NCBI RefSeq assembly: GCF_049274025.1
Contig: NZ_JBASRV010000035.1
Reading direction: 5' to 3' (one strand)
DNA: 64,000 nucleotides
DNA from: Miniphocaeibacter sp012841535
GTDB taxonomy: Bacteria; Bacillota; Clostridia; Tissierellales; Peptoniphilaceae
Shown here: piece by piece, positions 51,934-60,280 of the stretch
Numbering within the stretch: position 1 is the stretch's first letter
How the letters are laid out: each line of letters begins with the position of its first letter
Program-made: the position numbers and the translations under genes
The notes under the pieces: generated by a model
The model's database searches: none
The model's input: the letters and a program-made list of their open reading frames with translations, nothing else
Told to the model about the DNA's origin: nothing

Positions 51934-53210
51934 TGACAGATAATCATTTAATGTGGGAAAATTTAGGAATGGATGTAAAAACTCATGATATTTTATGTGA
52001 GGTTTTACCACAGGCCTTTGGAGATGTTTACTTAACACAGGAAAACCGTCCAAATGGTATGGATTACTTTAATATGGTAGTAGGGGATATTCATGGAATA
52101 AGACCGGCAGAATTAATAAAACTCCAAGAGGAGGAAGGAAAAAAAGTAGTAGGTACTTTTTGTATTCATGTTCCAGATGAAGTAGTATTTGCAGCAGGTG
52201 GAATATCAACAGGTTTATGTAGTGGTTCACAATTTTGGGTACCGGGAGGAGAAAAAGTATTACCAACGGCAACTTGCCCTTTAATAAAGGCTTCCTTAGG
52301 GGCTCATTTTGACAAAACCTGTCCTTTCTTTAGAATTTGTGATTTATTCGTTGGTGAAACAACCTGTGATGGAAAGAAAAAGGCTTGGGAAATTCTATCA
52401 GAAGATACAGAAATGTATATAATGGATATACCTCAAATGAAACGTCCACAAGATTTTAAAAAATGGGAAGAAGAAATTAGAAATTACATAGGAAAAATAG
52501 AAGAGATTACAGGAAATAAAGTAACAGAAGAAAGTTTAAAAGATTCAATAGTAATGTTAAACAATAAGAGAAAAGCGTTACAAAGACTTAATAACTTTAG
52601 AAAACTGGACAATATTCCAATAAGCGGTAGAGATGTTTTACTAATTCACCAAATAGCTTTTTATGATGACCCAACTAGATTTACAGAAATGGTAAATAAA
52701 CTATGTGATGAATTAGAAAAGAGGAAGGAAGAAAAGGTTTCGGTATTTGAAAAGGGAACTAAAAGAATACTACTTACAGGAACACCACTTTCTATTCCAA
52801 ATTGGAAACTACATCAAATAATTGAAAACAGTGGAGGAGCTGTAGTTTGTGAAGAAATGTGTACAGGAATAAGATATTGTGAAGCCTTAGTAGATGAATC
52901 TGGCGAAAATATAGATGAAATGGTAGAGAATTTAGCAGAAAGATACTTAGGACATATTAACTGTGCTTGCTTTACTCCAAATAAGTCTAGAATAGATGAT
53001 ATTATTCGTCTAGCAAAAGAATATAAGGCAGATGGAGTAATAGATGTAAATTTAAAATTCTGTAATATTTATGATACAGAAGGATATTTCGTTGAAAAAG
53101 CTATGGCTGAAGAAGGAATACCTTGTATTGGCATAGAAACGGATTATACAGATGAGGATGCAGAGCAATTAAAGACAAGAATAGGTGCCTTTATTGAAAT
53201 GTTAAACTAG
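51933..53210 (+). CDS. Double-cubane-cluster anaerobic reductase (2-hydroxyacyl-CoA dehydratase family)
   Basis: A 425-residue protein of the HgdB/YjiM family. GTFCIHVPDEVVFAAGGIST, TCPLIKASLGAHFDKTCPFF, GETTCDGKKKAWE, EEMCTGIRYCEAL, NCACFTPNK and LKFCNIYDTEG provide the many Cys typical of proteins with an Fe8S9 double cubane. Family members do ATP-driven low-potential reductions with an activase like the 50402 product. The natural substrate is not known, and a dehydratase role is also possible. Confidence 0.82.
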   Translation: MTDNHLMWENLGMDVKTHDILCEVLPQAFGDVYLTQENRPNGMDYFNMVVGDIHGIRPAELIKLQEEEGKKVVGTFCIHVPDEVVFAAGGISTGLCSGSQFWVPGGEKVLPTATCPLIKASLGAHFDKTCPFFRICDLFVGETTCDGKKKAWEILSEDTEMYIMDIPQMKRPQDFKKWEEEIRNYIGKIEEITGNKVTEESLKDSIVMLNNKRKALQRLNNFRKLDNIPISGRDVLLIHQIAFYDDPTRFTEMVNKLCDELEKRKEEKVSVFEKGTKRILLTGTPLSIPNWKLHQIIENSGGAVVCEEMCTGIRYCEALVDESGENIDEMVENLAERYLGHINCACFTPNKSRIDDIIRLAKEYKADGVIDVNLKFCNIYDTEGYFVEKAMAEEGIPCIGIETDYTDEDAEQLKTRIGAFIEMLN

Positions 53211-53218
53211 AGGAAGTT

Positions 53219-53482
53219 ATGAGTAATAGGAAATATTATGTATTTATGCCAAAAGCTGCCGATGCTATGGCCTTACTTCAAAATATTAAGGAAAAAGGAG
53301 TAGAGTCTACACTTGTTCCTACACCAAGGGAAGCAGACCACTGCTGTGGAGTAAGTATTCTTTACTATAATCCCTTAGACAAAGAAAAAATAAGGTCTAT
53401 TGCCCTAGAAGAAGAAATTTCCATAGATGGCTTTTGGGATATGGAAAACAAAGACAATCCTAATAGGAATAGATTTTTGTAA
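53219..53482 (+). CDS. DUF3343 domain protein
   Basis: An 87-residue protein with the DUF3343 pattern (YYVFMPKAADAMALLQNIKE, VPTPREADHCCGVSILY). The Cys pair CCG is conserved in the family, which is often next to 2-hydroxyacyl-CoA dehydratase or selenium/sulfur-handling genes. It may be a small sulfur carrier or accessory of the reductase. It is 8 bases after the previous gene. Confidence 0.8.
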   Translation: MSNRKYYVFMPKAADAMALLQNIKEKGVESTLVPTPREADHCCGVSILYYNPLDKEKIRSIALEEEISIDGFWDMENKDNPNRNRFL

Positions 53483-53551
53483 AAATAATATTATATTTTT
53501 TCGAATAAGATATTTATTTTGAAATATTTTATTTGAAATAAACACAAATAC

Positions 53552-53589
53552 TAGACGATCATTAACAGCTATTTGTTAATGATCATCTA
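53552..53589. repeat. Large inverted repeat upstream of metN
   Basis: TAGACGATCATTAACA (53552-53567) and TGTTAATGATCATCTA (53574-53589) match at 15 of 16 positions around a GCTATT loop. There is no T-tract. It could be an operator, or an end-of-transcript hairpin for the DUF3343 operon. Confidence 0.65.
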
Positions 53590-53629
53590 ATATTTAAATA
53601 TAATTTGTTTTGTAAATTGGAGGTGAGAA

Positions 53630-54592
53630 ATGATAAAAATAGAAAAGTTAAAAAAACATTATGGAGAACTCAAGGTTTTAGAAAATATTAACTTAAAAAT
53701 AGATAGGGGTAAAATTTATGGAATAGCAGGCAGAAGTGGGGCTGGCAAATCTACCTTATTAAGATGTATAAATAAACTTGAAAATTATGATTCAGGTTCT
53801 ATTAAAATAGATGGGGTTGAAGTTGAATTATTATCAGATGAAGAAATCAGATTATTAAGGAAGGAAATTGGAATGATTTTTCAAAATTTTCCATTAATTT
53901 CAAGAGCCACTGTTTATGAAAATGTTGCTTTACCAATGACTTTATGGAAATGTGATAAGAAATATATTGAAAAGCGTGTTAAAAAACTTTTGGAGTTAGT
54001 ACAAATTCCGGAAAAATGTAATAATAAGGCACGTGAATTATCAGGAGGACAAAAGCAGAGAGTTTCTATAGCAAGGGCCTTAGCCATGGAACCTAAAATA
54101 CTATTATCAGATGAATCTACCTCAGCCTTAGATCCCAGTAGTACAGATTCTATAGTTTCCCTATTAAAAGATATAAATGAGGAATTGAATATAACTATTG
54201 TTGTAGTAAGTCATGAGATGGATGTGATGCAAAACTTATGTGATGAGATGGCAATAATTGAAAATGGAGTAATAAAAACATTAGGGAAAGTAGAAGATGT
54301 TTTTATAGAAAAATCACCTGCCTTATTACGACTTTTAGGCAATGAAAATATAAGAGAATTTGCAGAAGAAAAAAATGTCTTAGAAATTTTTTATGATATT
54401 GAGGGCACAAATGCAACTTTATTTAGCGAAATGGCAAAGGATATTAATGTTGACTTTAAGTTGTTAAGAAATGAAAGCATGAATCTTAAAAATAGCAAAT
54501 TAGATACAGCATTAATTAGTGTATCTAATAATGAGTTGGAAAAAATTAAAGAATATCTTGTAAAAAGAGAAGTAAGGTACAGGCAATATTAA
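53630..54592 (+). CDS. metN: Methionine-type ABC transporter ATP-binding protein
   Basis: A 320-residue ATPase. Walker A is GRSGAGKS (residues 34-41), the signature is LSGGQKQR, Walker B is ILLSDESTSALDP and SHEMDVM is the H-loop. Residues 250-320 form a NIL domain, the regulatory substrate-sensing domain of MetN (FYDIEGTNATLFSEMAKD, then VRYRQY at the end). It heads metNI-DUF169-metQ. The substrate may be methionine or a related amino acid or thiol. GGAGGTGAG precedes ATG 53630. Confidence 0.9.
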   Translation: MIKIEKLKKHYGELKVLENINLKIDRGKIYGIAGRSGAGKSTLLRCINKLENYDSGSIKIDGVEVELLSDEEIRLLRKEIGMIFQNFPLISRATVYENVALPMTLWKCDKKYIEKRVKKLLELVQIPEKCNNKARELSGGQKQRVSIARALAMEPKILLSDESTSALDPSSTDSIVSLLKDINEELNITIVVVSHEMDVMQNLCDEMAIIENGVIKTLGKVEDVFIEKSPALLRLLGNENIREFAEEKNVLEIFYDIEGTNATLFSEMAKDINVDFKLLRNESMNLKNSKLDTALISVSNNELEKIKEYLVKREVRYRQY

Positions 54593-54609
54593 AAGGAATT
54601 GATGCATAC

Positions 54610-55269
54610 ATGAATAATGAAATGTTAGTTTATTGGAAAAAGTTAATAGCACCATCTATTTTGGAGACTGTTCAGATTGTGTTTTTTACAGTACTTATAG
54701 GATTTGTTTTTGGTTTTTTTCTAGCGGTATTATTAACATTATATGGTCCAACAGGATTAAATTACAAGAAAAAGATGTATACAATTTTAAGTTTTATAAT
54801 AAATAGCATAAGGTCGTTTCCAATATTGATACTTATAGTATCTATAGCACCTTTAACACGTTTAATACTAGGAACAACAATAGGAACTAAGGCTATTATT
54901 TTACCGTTATCAATAGCCGCAACAGCATTTATCTCAAGGTTATTAGAGAATAGTTTTATTCAAGTTGATAGGCAATTAATTGAGGCCGCTAGATCATTGG
55001 GGGCTACGGACTTACAGATAATAAGAAGAGTGATTCTAAAAGAATGTACACCATCAATAATTTCAATATTAACTCTAACTACTGTTAATTATATAGCTGC
55101 GACAACTATAGCAGGAGCTGTAGGAGGCGGTGGAATAGGTGCAATAGCTTTAACATATGGATATCAAAGTTTTAATAATACAATATTATATATGGGAGTT
55201 TTTATTTTATTATTATTAGTTAATATAATTCAATATTTTGGAGAATGGTTATATAAGAAAGTATTATAA
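54610..55269 (+). CDS. metI: Methionine-type ABC transporter permease
   Basis: A 219-residue BPD_transp_1 permease with five or six helices. IEAARSLGATDLQIIRRVIL is the EAA loop, and AGAVGGGGIGAIALTYGYQS is the diagnostic MetI segment. AAGGAATTG lies upstream of ATG 54610. The DUF169 gene follows in the same direction within 31 bases. Confidence 0.92.
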   Translation: MNNEMLVYWKKLIAPSILETVQIVFFTVLIGFVFGFFLAVLLTLYGPTGLNYKKKMYTILSFIINSIRSFPILILIVSIAPLTRLILGTTIGTKAIILPLSIAATAFISRLLENSFIQVDRQLIEAARSLGATDLQIIRRVILKECTPSIISILTLTTVNYIAATTIAGAVGGGGIGAIALTYGYQSFNNTILYMGVFILLLLVNIIQYFGEWLYKKVL

Positions 55270-55300
55270 TATTTTAAGATATGAAATAGAAGGGATTTGT

Positions 55301-56128
55301 ATGAATAAAATAAGTTATGGAAAATGGATTAATACATTATTAGACCTTGATAGAGGGCCGGTGGGAGTAAAGTTTTTATTATCAAAAGAAGACTATCAAG
55401 CTTTAGAAGTTAAGGAGCCAAGTCGAAGAATATCGTACTGTTCTTTAGTTAGTAAATCATCTGCAGGAGAAGCTTATAAATTTCATAAAGGTCATATGGC
55501 ATGTAGTGGAGGCTCAACAGCACTCGGATTGGAAAAACCTACAGAAGAAATGATTTCGGGAGAACGGAGATTATCTCAGGGAGCATACAATGATTTAGAA
55601 GTCTGTAGGAAGGTTTCTAGTAATATGAAGTATTGTCAACATGATATATATGGGGCCTCGGTTATGCCTCTAGAAAAGTATAATACTTTTTCGGATTTTA
55701 CTCCAGATGTTATTATATTTATTTGCAACCCATTTACTGCAATGAGAATTATACAAAGTTATGCATATAAAAGAGGACATGCTAGTAATATATGTGTTTC
55801 TGGAATGCAAGCTATTTGTCAAGAAAGTACTTCGTTACCATATATAAATAATCAATTGAATATATCGTTAATGTGTTCAGGAACTAGACTATTGGCTAAG
55901 TGGGAAAATGATGAAATGGCAATAGGAATTCCTTACAACATGTTAGGAGACATTGTAGAAGGTTTAAGAAAAACTGTAAATCCATTAGAAAGAAATCCAA
56001 GGAAGAGAATAATAGAAAAAAAGCTTAAACAGGAAAATATTAGTACCGAGATAGAAATAATCTTTAATAAAAATTATGATGACAAATGTTATATAGGAGG
56101 AAATATAGGAGAGGCTCCTGGAAAATAA
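55301..56128 (+). CDS. DUF169 family protein
   Basis: A 275-residue protein of the DUF169 family, known mainly from anaerobes and methanogens and of unproven function. Conserved features here are PVGVKFLLSKEDYQ, SYCSLVSKSS, the GHMACSGGSTALGLEKP motif and VEVCRKV-like and LMCSGTRLL Cys segments. It is cytoplasmic, without membrane helices. Its position between metI and metQ suggests a role tied to uptake of the transporter's substrate. ATG 55301 follows AAGGGAT. Confidence 0.82.
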   Translation: MNKISYGKWINTLLDLDRGPVGVKFLLSKEDYQALEVKEPSRRISYCSLVSKSSAGEAYKFHKGHMACSGGSTALGLEKPTEEMISGERRLSQGAYNDLEVCRKVSSNMKYCQHDIYGASVMPLEKYNTFSDFTPDVIIFICNPFTAMRIIQSYAYKRGHASNICVSGMQAICQESTSLPYINNQLNISLMCSGTRLLAKWENDEMAIGIPYNMLGDIVEGLRKTVNPLERNPRKRIIEKKLKQENISTEIEIIFNKNYDDKCYIGGNIGEAPGK

Positions 56129-56154
56129 ATTTAATAAAAAAGTAGAGGGATAAG

Positions 56155-56988
56155 ATGAAGATATCAAGGAAAATGATAGTTGCTATATTAAGTATTTTGG
56201 CATTGGGGATTGTAGTTATAGGATGTTCAAAGGATAATTCTAAAGAAATAGAATCAGGAATAAGTAAAAAGACCATAAGTATTGGATGTATGCCATTAAA
56301 CAAAGATGCTGTAGAAGCATTGACTGATTTTATGGGGGAAAAAGGATACGAAATAGATATTAGAATTTTTGATGGTAATAATTTACCGGCTGAAGCTTTA
56401 GCTGCTAATGAAATAGACTGCTTATTATTAAATCATTTACCATGGATAAAAACATTTAATGCACAACATGATTCCGAATTGACATTGGTAGATGGATTTA
56501 GTTATGCTTCAGAACTGGGTATATATTCCGAAAAGCATTCATCGATAGAAGAGATTCCGGAAAATGGTATAATAATTATATCAAATGATCCTACAAACAT
56601 AGATAGATCATTAACGTTTTTAGAACAGTTAGGGTTAATTAAATTAGGTGAAAAAAATGGGGAGTTTTATTCTATTTTGGATATAGTTGAAAACCTAAAA
56701 AATATTGAATTTAGAGAAGTTGAAACTACAAGTACAGCTGGTTCTTATAAGGATGTAGATGCAAGTGTAAGTTTTACAAGTGTAATGAAAAATGCCGGTA
56801 TTGATGCTCAGGGATATATTGAAGAAGATGGAAAATCTAAAGATTTTCCAGTAGGTTTTGTAGTGAATAAAGGTAATGAAGAAACAAAATGGGCTAAAGA
56901 CTTAGTTGAAGTTGCACAAAAAGAAGAGTATAAAAATAGATTTGATAATATTTTTGAAGGAGCATATGTAATACTTGAAAACAAATAG
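56155..56988 (+). CDS. metQ: NlpA/MetQ-type substrate-binding lipoprotein
   Basis: A 277-residue lipoprotein (signal MKISRKMIVAILSILALGIV, lipobox VVIGC) of the NlpA/MetQ family. KTISIGCMPLNKDAVEALTD and LLNHLPWIKTFN are family-like, and PTNIDRSLTFLEQLGLIKL is the usual hinge segment. It is more divergent from classic MetQ than its MetN/MetI partners. The ligand may be methionine or another sulfur-containing compound. It is last of the operon. Confidence 0.87.
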   Translation: MKISRKMIVAILSILALGIVVIGCSKDNSKEIESGISKKTISIGCMPLNKDAVEALTDFMGEKGYEIDIRIFDGNNLPAEALAANEIDCLLLNHLPWIKTFNAQHDSELTLVDGFSYASELGIYSEKHSSIEEIPENGIIIISNDPTNIDRSLTFLEQLGLIKLGEKNGEFYSILDIVENLKNIEFREVETTSTAGSYKDVDASVSFTSVMKNAGIDAQGYIEEDGKSKDFPVGFVVNKGNEETKWAKDLVEVAQKEEYKNRFDNIFEGAYVILENK

Positions 56989-57015
56989 AAATAGATTTTT
57001 ATAAAAATATTAAAA

Positions 57016-57052
57016 AAGATGGTTTGAACTGGTGTTTGAACCGTCTTTTTTT
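57016..57052 (+). terminator. Terminator of the metNI-DUF169-metQ operon
   Basis: AAGATGGTT pairs with AACCGTCTT (one wobble), then seven T residues. Confidence 0.8.
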
Positions 57053-57209
57053 ATTGATAAAACACTTCAATGGGTAAATATGTAATAGGTATAGGCAATT
57101 AAAGGAGTCTCGAGAAAATAAGTAGGAGATTTTCATTTTCCTTCACCAACACCATAAATTATAATACCGGGTAGGGTTAATTAAATATAGATGGTTTTAA
57201 TAAAAATAT
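57053..57209. other. Unassigned intergenic block
   Basis: Sequence between two terminators. Part of it (about 57095-57175) is less AT-biased than the surrounding gaps, with GGAGTCTCGAG and a run of CCTTCACCAACACC. No gene or element is recognised; it may be a fragment of an old insertion. Confidence 0.3.
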
Positions 57210-57244
57210 AATCCCTAAGTTACCTTAGAACTTAGGGATTTTTT
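57210..57244. terminator. Bidirectional terminator after the YihY gene
   Basis: AATCCCTAAGTT pairs perfectly with AACTTAGGGATT around ACCTTAG, with T-rich sequence on both sides. It serves the minus-strand operon. Confidence 0.85.
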
Positions 57245-57254
57245 ATAAGTTTAA

Positions 57255-58193
57255 TTACTTAAAGATATTTTTCTTAAATTCTTTTATTGAGTCTATAACG
57301 GAAAGGGAATTATTTTCTAATTTGTCGTAGTCAATGTCATAATTATATCTTATAATAGCTGCTGAAATCTCTCCTGCTAGTATAATGCTCATAACCATGT
57401 AGTACATCCAAATAAATAAAATCATAACTCCTACTAAGGGACCATAAATAGAGGACATTTTTGAAAAATTGTTAATGTAGAAGGTATAGGCTAGGGTTAC
57501 TATAATAACACTAACAGTGGCAATAAATCCCCCAATTAAACATGGTATAAAGGGAGGCAGGTCCGAAAAGGAAAAAGTAGGACCAAACATATACATAAAA
57601 GAAAAAGAAATAACCATTAAGATAAAGGGAACTATTATTCTGGAAAAATTAAATATAATTTTGTAGACTATTTCTATTTCAATTTTAAAAAAATCTATTA
57701 TTGTATTTATTATAATATCACCAAAAACCAAGCCTAGGAGTAACACTACAATAATCAACACTAGGATTACCGTAAAAATAATAGCCTTTACTTGGGTTGC
57801 TAAAAAAGTAGTAGTACCTTCTTTATCGAAGGCCATGTTTAAAGATTTTATTAAAGCCTTCATCCCTCTTGAAGAAGTCCATAAGGCAATTAAAATACCT
57901 ACTGATAAAATACCGGTACTTCTTTGTGAAAGTATGAATCTTAATACGGAAATACCAATATCGGCAATATCCTTAGGAAAGGTATTTATATAGCTTTCAA
58001 TTACATTCATCTGACTTGATGCAAAATATAGTATTACATTTATTGCAATAACAAGAAAGGGAACTAAGGCAACTATTAAATTGTAGGTAGTTTGTGAAGT
58101 TAACATAGTAATATTATCTTTTTTTATATGATTAAATAAATCCTTGAGGAATAATTTAAAATCAAATTTTATATTTTTCTTTTTTACATACAT
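57255..58193 (-). CDS. YihY/BrkB family membrane protein
   Basis: A 312-residue protein with six membrane helices (YihY/virulence factor BrkB family). LTSQTTYNLIVALVPFLVIA, LWTSSRGMKALIKSLNMAF and NFSKMSSIYGPLVGVMILFI are conserved. Despite older RNase BN naming, the family has no demonstrated nuclease activity; the role is unknown. It lies 17 bases after the ArAE-like gene on the minus strand. Confidence 0.9.
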   Translation of the reverse strand: MYVKKKNIKFDFKLFLKDLFNHIKKDNITMLTSQTTYNLIVALVPFLVIAINVILYFASSQMNVIESYINTFPKDIADIGISVLRFILSQRSTGILSVGILIALWTSSRGMKALIKSLNMAFDKEGTTTFLATQVKAIIFTVILVLIIVVLLLGLVFGDIIINTIIDFFKIEIEIVYKIIFNFSRIIVPFILMVISFSFMYMFGPTFSFSDLPPFIPCLIGGFIATVSVIIVTLAYTFYINNFSKMSSIYGPLVGVMILFIWMYYMVMSIILAGEISAAIIRYNYDIDYDKLENNSLSVIDSIKEFKKNIFK

Positions 58194-58210
58194 AATATCA
58201 ACTCGTTATA

Positions 58211-59152
58211 TTAGTTTCCTAAATTTTTTTCGAAATTACTTATATTGGTTCTTAGTTTAAAAAAAGTTTCCAATAGCTCTGTTAAATAATAATTAAAGGC
58301 CATATAGTATTCCTCGTCCTTACAAGTAGGTATAACAACTAGACTATTACCAAAATATTTTTGAATTAATTCAAGATTTTCCTGACTTACATTAGGAATA
58401 TTTTCAGTGTCGGCTATTTGAGTTATTAATCCAAAGGCAGAGTAAAAATCATAGTTTATAGTAGAAATATCCGAAATCTTAATTTCCCTATTCATAAAAA
58501 GTTTTTTATCGTTTTTAATTGATTTTAATTCTGTATTAATTTCGTTTATATCATCAATTAAATTTTCAACCTTAATATTTGGCGAGCTTGCCAATAGAAG
58601 TTGAAAGGAATTTTCAAATTCCTCTAAGGATTTTTTATATGTGTTTAAAAGGAAATTCGGTCTACTAGGTGGTGCTATAAAATAATTAATTAAAAAACCA
58701 ATTACCAAGCCTATTGCTGTATCTGTTACTCTAAAAAATGAATACATTATATAGTTAGGGTCTGTTGCTAAACGTGGTTTATATAACATAATAACAACAA
58801 AAACTATACAAGAAAGGGAAATTGATTTTTTCCAATTAAAAAAGTTACATACATTAATAATAAAAATAATTCCAAAGAACATAGCTATCATACTCTTTAT
58901 TCCAAAATATTGGAATAAAACTGCAAGGGCCGCTCCCATAATAGTAGATATCATTCTATTAACACTAACTTTATAAGAATCAAAAACTGATGAAGTCATA
59001 GAAACTACTGCAGAAATTCCTGCTAATATAGGGTTATTCATTCCTAGAAGTTCAGCAATATAAATAGATAAAGTTGTAGCTACAGCAGTTTTTAAAGTCC
59101 GTAGTCCAAAAATATGCTTCAAAAAATTTTTGAATTTACTCATTATTTTCAC
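58211..59152 (-). CDS. Aromatic acid exporter family protein (ArAE/FUSC-like)
   Basis: A 313-residue protein. About six N-terminal helices (ArAE_1 domain; LRTLKTAVATTLSIYIAELL, GMNNPILAGISAVVSM, TIMGAALAVLF) are followed by a soluble helical C-terminal half (residues about 160-313). The family is linked to export of aromatic acids or other organic acids, by analogy only. It starts at ATG 59152, with GAGGTG upstream on the minus strand. Confidence 0.86.
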   Translation of the reverse strand: MKIMSKFKNFLKHIFGLRTLKTAVATTLSIYIAELLGMNNPILAGISAVVSMTSSVFDSYKVSVNRMISTIMGAALAVLFQYFGIKSMIAMFFGIIFIINVCNFFNWKKSISLSCIVFVVIMLYKPRLATDPNYIMYSFFRVTDTAIGLVIGFLINYFIAPPSRPNFLLNTYKKSLEEFENSFQLLLASSPNIKVENLIDDINEINTELKSIKNDKKLFMNREIKISDISTINYDFYSAFGLITQIADTENIPNVSQENLELIQKYFGNSLVVIPTCKDEEYYMAFNYYLTELLETFFKLRTNISNFEKNLGN

Positions 59153-59319
59153 CTCGTATATAATATTATATTATATATGTGAAAAATACTAGAACGGATA
59201 CAATAAATATTCGTAATATTAAAAATAAAATTATAAAAATTCGTATGAAATAATTTGAAATAGGAAAATAAAAAAGTTATCAATATACTAATTAACAATA
59301 GGATACTAGTAAAAATAGG

Positions 59320-59449
59320 TTTTCCACAAAGTTATCCACATTATCCACAATTTTTAATCCACAATTGTGAATAACTTTCATAATGTATATTTATATCCTC
59401 TAATATTTTTTAAACAATAAACTTAATATAATTATACAATTGTGAATTA
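59320..59449. promoter_or_regulatory. DnaA-box cluster
   Basis: Two perfect TTATCCACA boxes are adjacent (59332-59340 and 59341-59349). TTTTCCACA (59320-59328) and TAATCCACA (59355-59363) each differ by one base. Reverse boxes TGTGAATAA (59366-59374) and TGTGAATTA (59441-59449) follow. Five boxes fall within 55 bp. Confidence 0.8.
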
Positions 59450-59482
59450 TATTTTCTAGAATAAGTTACAAACTATATTTAT

Positions 59483-59511
59483 TTGACAAAATATCGACTA
59501 AATCTTAAATT
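59483..59511 (+). promoter_or_regulatory. Candidate promoter for hpf
   Basis: A perfect TTGACA (59483-59488), 17 bases, then TAAATT (59506-59511). A separate TATAAT lies at 59537-59542. Either could serve hpf. Confidence 0.5.
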
Positions 59512-59678
59512 ACTTTATATAGATATTATTATTGGATATAATATAAAATAAGAAAAGAGTTAAGTATATTGTAGTATTGTAGTTTCTATTTTAAATATTG
59601 GGTATAATTTAATATATAGGAAAGAAATAGTTCTTATATAAAAAATAAAGAAACTATTTTATTATAGGAGGTATATGT

Positions 59679-60209
59679 ATGAAATTCAATCATATGGGAA
59701 AAAATTACAAATTAAGTGACAGTTTGAAAGAAGTATCAGAAAAAAAACTAAGTAGGCTAGACAAATATTTTACAGAGGATGTTGAATGTAAAGTAACTTA
59801 TAGCCAAGAAAAGAATTTAAGAAAAGTTGAAGTTACAATACTAATGCCAGGAACAGTTATAAGAGCAGAAGAATCAACAGATGATATGTATACTTCTATA
59901 GACAGAGTAATTGATTCATTGGTTTCTCAAATTAGAAAGTACAAGACAAAACTACAAAAAAGACTAAACAATGGTAAGACTATTAGATTTGAAAATATAC
60001 CGGAACTTGAAGACCATGAAGAGGATACTTCTAAAATAGTAAAGGTAAAATCTTTTGGAGTAAAACCAATGAATGCTGAAGAAGCAATATTACAAATGGA
60101 ATTAGTAGGACATAATTTTTACGTTTTCCTAGATGGTGATACAGATTTAGTAAAAGTTGTATATAAAAGAAAAGACGGAAATTATGGACTTTTAGAGCCA
60201 GCGTTTTAA
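59679..60209 (+). CDS. hpf: Ribosome hibernation promoting factor, long form
   Basis: A 176-residue long HPF that dimerises 70S ribosomes into inactive 100S particles. Residues 1-95 form the S30AE domain (SEKKLSRLDKYF, VEVTILMPGTVIRAEE, DDMYTSIDRVIDSLVSQIRK). Residues about 120-176 are the dimerising C-terminal domain (PMNAEEAILQMELVGHNFYV, DGNYGLLEP). AGGAGG precedes ATG 59679. It is monocistronic, with a terminator after it. Confidence 0.95.
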   Translation: MKFNHMGKNYKLSDSLKEVSEKKLSRLDKYFTEDVECKVTYSQEKNLRKVEVTILMPGTVIRAEESTDDMYTSIDRVIDSLVSQIRKYKTKLQKRLNNGKTIRFENIPELEDHEEDTSKIVKVKSFGVKPMNAEEAILQMELVGHNFYVFLDGDTDLVKVVYKRKDGNYGLLEPAF

Positions 60210-60226
60210 TTTATTAATATAAATCT

Positions 60227-60251
60227 AAGGAATCAACTTAGTTGATTCCTT
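60227..60251 (+). terminator. Stem-loop terminator after hpf
   Basis: A perfect 11-bp stem (60227-60237 with 60241-60251) with a TTA loop. The tail is A/T-rich but not pure T. Confidence 0.75.
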
Positions 60252-60280
60252 AATTATTATGGGGTTATATAGGGGTTATT

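Larger units (their letters stand above)
59153..59678. other. Long intergenic region with DnaA boxes upstream of hpf
   Basis: 526 bases with no gene. It contains the DnaA-box cluster at 59320-59449, AT-rich flanks and candidate promoters for hpf (below). The hpf ribosome site, AGGAGG, lies at the right end. Confidence 0.7.

Noticed and set aside
59153..59678. Chromosomal origin of replication
   Set aside because: DnaA boxes are present, but dnaA, dnaN and an inversion of gene orientation are not. Genes on both sides mostly run in one direction.
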